DNA of 64,000 nucleotides from Rachycentron canadum (Eukaryota; Chordata; Actinopteri; Carangiformes; Rachycentridae), in the NCBI GenBank assembly GCA_038496675.1, contig CM076652.1, positions 3,169,684 through 3,233,683 on the forward strand, read 5' to 3'. The translations under genes were made by a program, and so were the position numbers. Under the pieces are notes generated by a model. The model saw nothing but the letters and a program-made list of their open reading frames with translations. It was not told where the DNA came from and searched no databases. Positions 1-10,500 of the stretch are shown here, piece after piece. Every line of letters starts with the position of its first letter. Within the stretch, counting starts at the first letter, position 1.

Positions 1-179
1 GGAAATGCAGAGATTGTGGTTTGTTTTGTAGCTGTAATGTGTAAAGTTCACCAGCAGGTGGCAGCTTCAGGCAGTAAAACTTGTAGAGGATGAAGCAGAG
101 TTTAAGACATAACCACACATGAAAAAGGTCATATAGAAAAACGTGCTGAATAATTAATCCGTCTATGGCCGGTGCATTC

Positions 180-800
180 AAGAAGGTTACAGGGGTCCTT
201 GAAAAGGCTCCAAGGAAGTTTGGAAAGATCCAGGGGTTTAATGGACGTTTAGTTATAGATGTCCTTATAAGCTTTTTGTCCTTAGAGAGGCACCAGGGAT
301 CCTTGGGGATGTTGCAGAGGTGCTTGAGAGGATTCCAGGGATCCTTGGAGAGGAGATTTGAGGGAGGGGTCTCAAGTCGTTCTAGGGATGTTTGAAGTAG
401 GTTTATATGTTTTTTAGGTCGATTTAAGGACATTAAAGAAGGTTCTGTTGATCCTTTGTGAAGATGCACCAACGGTCCTTACTTAAGTCTCTAAGTCTCA
501 CAAGGGATTGTATTTGTCCTTGATGAGGTTCCAGTTGTATCTATGCAGCACGAGTGGTCCTTATTTATGCTACAAGGGTCCCTGAGGAGGTTCTAGAGAT
601 CCTTATAAAGATACAGCTGTGTTTGAGGTGGTTCCCTGGCTCCTTGAGGAGGTTCCAGGGTCCTTATGTGTTCTTGCAGCTGATTTACTCTTTATCCCGA
701 TGGTTCTTGGTTCTTTTCTGCACTTTCCTTCTTTAATATCCGCTGGAGTCTCTAGTGATCCTTGAGGAGGTATAGGGGATTCCTTGAGGCGGCCCATTGA
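180..800. repeat. degenerate minisatellite
   Basis: A diverged tandem repeat built from CCTTGAGGAGGTTCCAGGG-like units with variable spacing. Recognisable units include those near 195, 300, 345, 515, 580, 640 and 760, and a stray unit lies near 1432. Unit length and boundaries are uncertain because copies differ by many substitutions and small indels. The open frames across it on both strands are by-products of the repeat. Confidence 0.6.
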
Positions 801-1468
801 GGGATTTTTGAGGAACATGTAAGAGATGATAAATATTAATGAAAGCAACAGTCTGAGATAGAGTGTAGGTAAAAATCCTGCATGTTAATGTGATGCTTCA
901 GTCACCACAGGCTGTAAAGCAGACAGAGGCTGAGCTGATCATCAGAAGACGTTCACTCATCTCTGCTGCTGCAAATTAAAACATGTCGGGTGAAATGAAG
1001 CAGCTCAGTGCAGCTGTCTTCTCCTGACACTGTCACACAGACCGAGTGTTTGTTTTCATTATCCTGATCGTCCAGCTCCACCTCCTGAACACAAACACAT
1101 CCTTAATTTAAATAATGAAGCTGCAGGAAGCTTCATCATATCTGGTCTCCAGTGCCTCAAGGTGATACTGGAGTCAGTTTTTCCCTTTCTGCCAAAACAC
1201 TCAACCATCTCCAAGGATCTTGTTGCCACAATAATTTCACTTTAGATGATTTTTATTTTATAAAACCGTGTCGATAAGTGGAAAACTCCAATAATCCCAC
1301 TGGCTCCAGATGTTACACAAGCTCGTATTTGTCTTTAAACAGATCAGTGAATCCCTTTGGATGCCACCGCTTTAGTCATTCTTCACATTCCTGACAAGGT
1401 TGTAGGCATCACTGAGATGGCGTCAGTCATCCTTGAGGAGGGGTCAAGCATTAGGGGTGTGTTTTCTC

Positions 1469-1513
1469 TGTGTGTGTGTGTGTGGGTGTGTGTGTGTGGG
1501 GGGGGGGGGGGTC
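1469..1513. repeat. GT microsatellite followed by a G run
   Basis: An imperfect GT tract passes directly into an uninterrupted run of about 14 G. This is simple sequence; the G run is probably length-unstable. Confidence 0.85.
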
Positions 1514-2924
1514 CAAGGACCTTTAGGATCCACGATGAGAACATTTGAAACTGGAGTTAAATGTGAGGGAGGAAACCAGCAGATGCAGCATCACTGTCCA
1601 CACAGCTGCCTGAGGGCAAACTAAATTTAATAATGAGTAAATTATTAATAGCGTTGTGTGTCCACCGCTGCTCCTCCGTCATCCCTTGAGGTTTGGATGA
1701 CGTCACGCCTTGGCTCATCCGTCAGGGCTGCAGATGACAACACGTCCGATTAAACAAACAATGCAGGAAAAACGTAAAACACTCAAAGCTGATAATGTAA
1801 AAATAAAGGCACTGATGAGTTGATGGCCCCCGACAGAGGCCTGGACTCAGACTAGACCACAAAGACAATCAGCACCAACATCAACAGAGCATAAAGATGT
1901 TGTTTTAAATGATCCTGGAAAATAAAGTAATAAAGTATGTGTTGATAAAACGTCAGAATATCATGACAGCAATGATCCTCTGCTCCTTCTGCTCTCAGCC
2001 ACAGGCAGGAAGGTCGGTGTGGAGGGATGTGATGACGAAGAGGATGAGGAGGAGGAGGAGGATGTTGAAGCATCTGTTGGATCCTGAAGCAAACTGAGGG
2101 GCAGCATCAGTGGGAAAATTACAGTGACAGAACATGTCAGAGAAGTTAGGAAATATGTCAGTGGAGATAAAATGTGGCTCAGTGACCCAGTCAGTGTTTT
2201 TGTGGCTATTTCATCACATTTTTATGCCTTAAAAACTAAAACTCTGAGTCAAAATTAGCGGCTGTCACAGCACTGCTCAATCCCAATCTCCAGATTTCTC
2301 CAAAAAACTCTGACCAATTTCTTGACCATTTAAAAAAAAAAAATCACAAATCATCACAGTTTTTGTTTATTCATTTAACTGTTTCATTAGATTCTCAACT
2401 ATTAAATGTCAAGAAATCCTGATCCCCTGATATTTAAACTCAATTTACATTTTTTACATTTAAAAATGTTTCACTTCTGAAAACTCAAGTTCCCAGAAAC
2501 ATCATCTATCATCCATTGTGTTCTTATGTTTACTTTTTTGTAATATCGAACAGAACTCGTTTTAGAGTCACAAGCAAGAAAATCAGCTGAGTTGATGGAT
2601 AAAATCATCCTTTTTGACCTCACCTGTTGCCAGGTGAGGTCATGTGCCTGGATCATCTCCTTTGGTCTCGTGGTTCCTGAGAGGCAGACTGATGTTCAGA
2701 TGTTCACTCTGACCGGAGGCGGGGATTTCTAACTAACTAACTGAGTGAGACCAGCAGCCGGTCGGACCGGGCCAGTCCCCCTCAGGGGCCCAGGCTGACC
2801 TCCGTGACTCCCATTGGACGACTGGAGAAGTTTTTATGTTTTAACTAAAGGATCTGCAACACATCTGTAACTTCACTTTGATTATAATCACAATTATAAT
2901 CAGAAACTGCCTGATAACAATGTT

Positions 2925-3205
2925 GTAAAGACCCCCAGACACCTAGAAACCACTCACAAACCACCAAAACCATGTAACAACACCATAGCAAGCACTCAGC
3001 AACCACTACAGTCACATGGCAACATAACAACCGCTTAGCAACCACACACCATAGCAACAACATCACAGCCACGTGTTCATCACCCCTGAGGAGCCATCCA
3101 GCAACTTCTACAGCCATCGGCACTATAGCAACCACCTAGCAACCACCCCAGCTATGTACACCCTAGTCATGTTTAACAGAAACCACTTAGCAACCACTCT
3201 TGGCA
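2925..3205. repeat. AGCAACCAC-type tandem repeat
   Basis: The motif AGCAACCAC and close variants (TAGCAACCACC, AACAACCGC) recur about every 20-40 bases through this stretch, at 2990-3000, 3036, 3126, 3138 and 3188 among others. It is a decayed tandem array. The 96-residue frame on the minus strand across it is an artefact. Confidence 0.6.
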
Positions 3206-3708
3206 CCTTTCAGATTCAGATGAATCCAGATGTTGAGATTAAACAGCAGCAGAGGATTCATGCAGCTCCCTGTCTGAGGGGTGAGGTGGGGGGGTGGGGG
3301 GGGGGGGGTCCTTCCTCAGTCCTTCACACTGCAAAAGAAAAATGTCCCGCCAACATGTTTTAATCTCCAGGTCGCTCCATGAGGCTTTTATTCTGAAACT
3401 TTGACACTTTGCTTTATTCTAAATTCTAAGTTTCATCAGATTTTTGGGGTTAAATTCTGGAAATAATGTGATTAAAATCATGATTAATGTCCTTCTGAAG
3501 TAACACCACAAGGTTTAAGTTTTAATTTAAAAATCAGACATTAAGTTTAATTTTATTCCATCAAACGAGATCATATCTGTTAATAAACTGAGAATCAGAT
3601 CAGTTTCAGAGTCTCATCATATCAAATGAATTAAAACCTTAATTTGCAATAACATTACATGTTCTTCTACCTAACAATTAAATAGATGAGTTCATGGGTT
3701 AATTTTAC

Positions 3709-3771
3709 TTTAAAATCGCATTAATACAATTCATCAGTAATGTAATTAAGATATTTTAATGGGATTTTAAA
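3709..3771. repeat. 16-bp inverted repeat, sister of 5030-5107
   Basis: Arms at 3709-3724 and 3756-3771 match as reverse complements except at one base. The arm sequence is nearly identical to that at 5030-5107. The two copies bracket drd4 coding exon 1. Confidence 0.65.
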
Positions 3772-3846
3772 GGGATAATTAATGTGACGTTTACTGACCC
3801 CTTCACTGTCATCTTACTGTTGAAGTTGTGGATATTTTTTGCAGCG

Positions 3847-3848
<2 letters not shown>

Positions 3849-3913
<65 letters not shown>
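3849..3913. repeat. compound (CT)n(CA)n microsatellite
   Basis: About 22 CT repeats are followed directly by about 11 CA repeats, roughly 620 bases upstream of the drd4 start codon. Long purine/pyrimidine mirror tracts of this kind can form triplex structure; no such role is shown here. Confidence 0.9.
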
Positions 3914-4269
3914 GCAGACAGACTGACAGGCAGATGGACAAACTGTGTCTCCTGCTGGAGCTCAAGGACTGAAGGACACCGTGAAGCGCAGCTGCTAAGC
4001 GGCTTTAATCGGCTAATTTGGCCCCGGTGGCCTTTAGCAGGCTGCAGGTAAACGCACCCGGAGCCCGACCACACACCCACCGCTGTCTGAAGCCCCTCAG
4101 ACAGAAAACACGACCCGGGTGCTCTTCACTCCACAACAAGGGCTTCAGCCGCGCAGACGAGCACTTTGTCTTTGATGCGTCTCTGATCAAACTTCGCTTG
4201 TTTCCTCTGAGTTTGTTCGTGGCACCAAATGCTGTCACTGAGGAAGACACGCGGAGCTTCATCACCGTC

Positions 4270-4534
4270 GATTTAATCGGTGTAAGTTGATGTTTTAAAG
4301 CGTCTTCACTTCGTGAATAAGACCGAATTCCACCCGCGTCGTTGGGTTTTACGCGGAGCTTTTGCGTAAAGTGCGCACGGGAGCGCGCTGGAGCAGCCGC
4401 GTCTGAGCGGAGTCTCCATGACACTATGATGGGACCCCAGCGCGGGAACCGCAGCCCGGCTCGGTCTACATGAGAGCCCGGCGGCCGCGCTGCTCTGGCT
4501 CGGACCGGGACGGAGCGGAGGAGCCGCGGCGGAG
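4270..4534 (+). promoter_or_regulatory. drd4: drd4 proximal promoter / 5' UTR, GC-rich
   Basis: Sequence just before the drd4 start codon becomes strongly GC- and CpG-rich, in contrast to the AT-rich repeats upstream, and the richness continues through coding exon 1. No TATA box is evident. Three upstream ATG frames lie at 4418, 4426 and 4470; the last overlaps the drd4 start in another frame. The transcription start cannot be placed from sequence alone, so it is unknown how many of these are in the mRNA. Confidence 0.55.
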
Positions 4535-7500
4535 ATGGCGGCCAACCTGAGCGTGGCGGCGGAGGCGCGGGTCCCGGAGGCGGCCGCGGCCGCGGCTGCG
4601 GGCGCGGGACGCAACCTGCCCGCCCTGGTGTTCGGGGTCCTGCTGATCGTGGTGATCATCTGCGGGAACCTGCTGGTGTGTCTGAGCGTTTTCACCGAGA
4701 AGGCGCTGAAGACCACCACCAACTACTTCATCGTCAGTCTGGCGGTGGCGGATCTGATGCTCGCGGTGCTCGTGCTGCCGCTCTTCGTCTTCTCAGAGGT
4801 GAGTCCATCCACTGGGCCACAGCGTCGGTGGAGACGTTACAGGTCAGTCCCAGCACAGCTGAGACACTTTACTAGGCCCCTCAACTGTTTCGGGGGCCCC
4901 TCAGAGCTGTTTGAGTCTTCAGAGTGCAACCAACAGCTTAATCAAAAGATTAAGGTACTTAATGTCTGAATTAAGGGATTGCTGCCATGGCATTCAGGGG
5001 TTTTATACACCTTTATGCCTTGATTATTCCCTTAAAATCCCATTAAAACGTCTTAATTACACTAATCATATATATCATCATATAGGTAAATTAATGGGAT
5101 TTTAAGGAAAAACATTAAGGGATTCAGTTTCATATGGTTCATAAAATGATAAAGATGTTGCTGCTGCAGATGGAAACAACAGGTTAAAAGTCACACTGCT
5201 GTTTAAAAACTGTGACCTTTTGTTCTTGCAGCTCAGTTCATTTCAGTTCAGGCCTCTATCGAGAGGATTCGATTGCGTTTCACCCCAAGGAAAACTAAAA
5301 ACACAAAAAATGGAAATGATAAGTCGAACAGGGAAATAAAAACTGAGAATTTAAAGCTGTTTTTAGACTCAGGGTGAATAAAAAAACCAGTGTCTGTGAC
5401 CTCAGATGGATGTCAGACTCTTTAACGGGGGAAATTGTCCAGATTTGTTGTGATTTTACCTGTTTGTGTTGATAAAAGTGAACATGAGTGAACAAGGAAA
5501 CACGATGAGCAAACCTTTCCCAGCTCATGTTATAAAATACTAGACAACAGCAACGGCCAGTGGTTGAAAGCAACTAAGCACATTTACTAAGGTAGGAGGA
5601 AATAATTGGAAATGATTGTTTTTACTCCTTTAGTTTAGTTACTCTTTAGTTACTTTACAAATTCAGAATAAATACAAAGGATATGATAAGTTTATGAAAT
5701 TCTGTGCCCTGTTTTAGATTAAACCACCCAACAGTTTATACAAGTAGAGCTGAAATGATTTGTTGATTCATTCATTTATAGGATATTAAATGACGACAAA
5801 TATCTTCCAGCATTTCACTTATTTCTTTCACCTGGTTTCATTTCATGACCCTCGGGTTGGAAAACGCTGGTTTAAAGGATCAGTCCAGTGATTTTAGAGC
5901 CAAAAATCCAGAGGTGGCCTCAGTTTGTAGAAACTAAATGGCTCCAACAAATGTCAGAGCTTTGACCACATCACACAGTCTTCCTCAGCGAGACTCGCCT
6001 CTATAACTTTTTGTCCACGTTGGTTGGTTTGAGAGAGCTGAGTTCGACAGAACCGTCTCAATCAAGGTCCACTTACTCGCTTGCTTTGGAGCTTTTAAAT
6101 GTATCTCATGATCTTCATCGGCAGACGGGCCAGAGCTCAGAATAATGAACAAAAACTGTAACGTGCTCAAAAGCTCTGACACATTAGTAAGCGGACCTTT
6201 AGTGGAAGTTGTCAGCTGTTTGTGTTGGACTTCATTCAGCAGGCTCCTCCAAAACCGTCGTAGTTTTAACGTTTTAACTCGTACAATATTGGTTTGTATC
6301 TTATTTATTCTTAGTTTAGTTGAAATTATTTTTTTGTGCACTTGAATTTCCAGATTTAACTCGATTTTTATTAGTATTATTTATTGTTTGTTTGTTTGTT
6401 GTCTTATGGGGCCTCAGTGTTTATAAACCCTGCTCGTTGTCCTGCAGGTGAGGTCAATTTTAAATTTAGAGGTGACTGTCCCTTTAAGAGTCAGCTCTGA
6501 ACTCCAGGTGACCTCCTGTTGAAGCCCCGCCTCCTCCTCCTCTGACGCCACTAAGTAGACAAACACAATAGTCGCACATTTAACATCATGTTCTCTCTGT
6601 TTTTTTTTTTGTTCTCCACACAACAACAACGTCTTTAATTATTTCACCTGTTTTATTTTTCTCTCGTTAACTCTGAGAGTTAACTCTGTTTTTTATTGTT
6701 TATTTCCTTTAACTCAGTGGAGACAAAGCTTTGTTTTTGATTGACACACTTGTCCCTCGAACGTTTGTCCTTGTCTCAGTGAAATCAGTCGGTCTTTGTC
6801 TCTCGGCGCTCAGGGAACAACAGTCTGTACATTCCTCCTCAGGTCGGCTCTCGTCCAGGGGCCACAGGTCAGCTGGGGGCCCCTCATTCACAATAGTCAC
6901 TTCATTTAATTATTCGACATATTTTCCTGTTGTTTCTTCCTCGCAGGTTATCGCTCTGTCATCTAAACTGTCTTTGTCTTTGTCATCTCCACTAACATTT
7001 AACTACAGAAACTAAACTAACGACTCAGCCACGTTTCAGCTTTAAGAAATTAGACCTTCATATATGTCAGTGTGTCATCTGCAAAATGTACGGGAACGCA
7101 GGGAAATGTCCCCTGGCAGTGTTTTCTTATTGTAAAGTTGGTACATCAGTGTGTGTGTGCAGTATTTTGGTGCCTCTTTTTACAAATGATCTTATTATAT
7201 ATAATGAGCTGATTATATGTTTTTGTATGTAAATGTTGAATCAGCAATGTAACGACGCCTGGAAGATAAATGTAGTGGAGAAGCTCAAAAATACCTTGAG
7301 TAAATGTGATAAGTTCGATTATCTGTCTGTCAGCGTTGTAGAAAAAGTAAAAATTACCACGTTGTAAAAAAAACTAGTTACTTGTACTTTACTTGAATAT
7401 GTTTTCATTTTCTGATTTATACTTAGGAAATAATAACTTTTTACTCCACTACAGTTTTGTGACAGCTGTAGCTACTGTTTAATTAGCATATATAGTTTTC

Positions 7501-10500
7501 ACATAAAGAAAACACAATGAGTTCATTTAAAAAAAAAAAAAATCATTGAATATTAAATATTAAACCATTGATATTCTCTTATAGCAGCTTCTGGTACATT
7601 TCCCCCTTGAAATTTCTCACATGGTTTCATTCAAATTAATGAATGTTCAATGCCCAAAGATGTTAATTTTATATTTCATAGAATGGTGAAATATGAGATA
7701 ATACATTTGTGTAGCAAAACCTCAACCATTGATAGTTTTACAACCTTCAGATTTATTTTCTGTACCATTGGAGGGACCAGACCCTTAGGTTGGGAACCAT
7801 TTGGTCATACTGCGTCTTGTACTGCAGGTCGATCGCCCGCTCTTTCTCTTGCATTTCCCGTCTCTCTCCACTTTCGCTGTCAAATACTTTTATTAAAAAA
7901 TGCTTTTAAAATGCTGCTTAAACGCTCATTATACTCACTGTTGGAAGAACAATTCAAACCCTGATGTAAAAATACCCAAAGAAATATAATCTGAAAAATG
8001 TACTTCATGAATTCATTCAAGTAAAAATACAGATTCTGCAGTAAAATGAGATGTTTCATTATTATACTTGACTTTGGTATATTAATATACTCATGCAACA
8101 AAGCTTCTGTAGCACTTTACTGGTTTACTCGCTGCTCGAGGTGGAGCTGGTTTTACCTTTCTATACAGTTAGATAGTTTAGTCCAGTGGTGTCAAACCTA
8201 GGGGTCCGGGCCCTCCAAAGGGGTCACCAGATAAATCTGAGGGGTTGGGGAGATGATTAATGGGAAGGGAGAGGAGAATAAAAAGTTGTGCACTTAAACT
8301 CTGTCAATTCTTGGACATTTTCATAATGAAATATTCAAAAATTTTACTCAAGTTCAGACGTTAAACGTCTCTTTGGAGGAAACATTAACAACTCATAAAT
8401 GTGAAACATGACAAGGAGCTGAGATGCACTTCTTTTTTGTAAAATAATAAGGTTAGGGACTTCTGGTGTAATCCATTGAATTTTATAAACATATATATTT
8501 TGTTTAGATCTGTGAAGTAGCTACAACTGTCAGATCAAAGTAAAAAAGAAAAATGCAATATTTCCCACGCACAGTGAAGTAGAAGAATAAGGTCACATAG
8601 GATAAAACTTAATTCTAACACAAGTTCTTCAAAATTGCACTTAAGTACAGTGACTGTGTAAGTTAATGTGTGTGAGTCGGAGTCAGAGCGACTGTCTGTA
8701 CCGTCTGTGTCAGTTTCAGGACGGCGTGTGGACCCTCAGCACCACCATCTGTGACGGTCTGATGACCATGGACGTGATGCTGTGCACCGCCTCCATCTTC
8801 AACCTCTGCGCCATCAGCATCGACAGGTCAGTCAGTCACCTGTCCAGGTTCGCACAACTGATGGGACGACACAGCAAAGACACAACAAGTAAAGTAAAGT
8901 TTGCTCCAGTTCATGTGACAATATCATTCAGGTGATGACGTGTACAAATGGAGAAAAAGGTCATAGACTCACCAGAATGAGTATTACATGAGTGTGTATT
9001 TACTCTTAATGTAAATCTGGACTGTATTTGTTGATATACACACTCAGTTTAATAGCTACACCAGGCTCAAAATAATGGAGTCCTGCAGTAAATCCTCCTC
9101 ATAAATCTGTTTATAAAAGTGGACAAAGACTCTGCATTTGAAAAGTGAAGCCAGTGCTGAAGAGCTATAAACCTGCGTTCTGTCTAATGACCATTAATGA
9201 TGACTCCACTGGAGGCTGAATTCAAAAGCTGAACCGGACGCTGATACCACTTGTAGGGAGAAGATACAGATGATTTCACTGCCACTCTGCAATCAAATCA
9301 AACTACTGCAGAAATATCAAGGGAAACTCAGAGCAGTACATTCAAAGGAAGAGGTCAAAGTTCAGCCGTAACTCACTGACTCCGTGTCAAAGCCAGGCTT
9401 TTAATCAGCCTGGGGTCAGGGTCATCCAGGAACATCTGGCTGATGAATCAAACTGGGACCCTGAGCGGTCTGTCAGGGACACAGAGGACGCCTCGCTGAG
9501 GGTTTCAGATCTCCACCTGAAGGTCATCAGGGTCAGACAGTCACACCAGAGTTCACTGATGTGGAAATATGACGATGATCTTTTGTATATTTCCTGTAAA
9601 AGCTGCAAAAGAAGAAAAATCAGAGCAGACAGAACAATTTAAAGCCCTAAATGAAGGATGCGTCTGCAGTGATGAACTGCCAGCTTCGCTCTGTGCTCGT
9701 TAGTTTGACTCAATGAGATTATCTGAACCCTCGGCTGATGTTGAAGGATGAAACTCTGAGCTGAAAACCTGGGGCAGCTTCTCAAATCTGATGTCCCGAC
9801 TCAAGAAAATATGATTACATTAGAGACTGATGGAGGCAGCGAAGCTAACGTGGACTGATGGTGATTATCTGAAGCTTTTTGAAGCAGTTAGAGATTTAAC
9901 TGGAGGACAGAGTCTGAATAATTCAGACGGAGAAGGAACCAGATCCTGACGGTCTGCAGAGAGTCCACCTGCTGCTGGAGTCCAGGCTGAAGAGGGAAAT
10001 CTGGCCTCTCTGCAGGTTTGATGGGTTTAAGAGCAAACTGACTGATGACCTGCTGTCATTCATAGATGGATTATTAAACAGGGCCAGGGGCCCTAGAGAT
10101 CATGGGGCCCCAGAGCCAGAGCCTCTGAATGAAGTTACTTTTATTAACATTTCTTGTTGGAAAGTCAAAGAGGTCAGTCTAATGCTTTTATTGCTGATCT
10201 CAGTCCTTTATTTGCTTTTGGTGAAGGGCTAGTGATCTTAGCTTAGCATAAAAACAGATGGAAACAGGTAGCCTGCGACAACCTCCACCTTTGAACACCT
10301 GTAAAGCTCTGATTAAAAATCAGTACAAAAACTGAAACGTAAATATGACACGTTTCTATTTTACAGAGGAATATTTAATAATATATACATATATTGTCGT
10401 CTATTTCTTTGTAAGTGAACAGTAAGTTCAGTCTGTCACAAAACCTCCAACAAAAGGCTGAACTTTTGTTTTTACATGTTTGTATGGTATGAGGGACAAG

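Larger units (their letters stand above)
1..4269. other. repeat-rich region upstream of drd4
   Basis: No coding exon is supported here. Open frames are short and mostly made of repeat sequence. The stretch holds a degenerate minisatellite (180-800), a GT tract ending in a G run (1469-1513), an AGCAACCAC-type tandem repeat (2925-3205), a second G-rich run (3287-3309), a short inverted repeat (3709-3771) and a CT/CA microsatellite (3849-3913). Distal drd4 regulatory elements may lie here, but nothing in the sequence identifies one. Confidence 0.6.
4799..8713. other. drd4: drd4 intron 1
   Basis: An intron of about 3.9 kb between the TM2-coding and TM3-coding exons, with GT at 4799 and AG ending at 8713. 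No exon is seen inside. It contains a short inverted repeat (5030-5107), poly-A/T runs near 6600 and 7530, and fragments of a teleost interspersed repeat with the GGTTGGGAACC theme near 7755-7810 and 8190-8275. Confidence 0.75.

Noticed and set aside
4306..4722. 138-residue minus-strand frame across drd4 exon 1
   Set aside because: It is the complement of GC-rich drd4 coding and 5' UTR sequence; composition is Ala/Arg/Pro-rich and it resembles no family.
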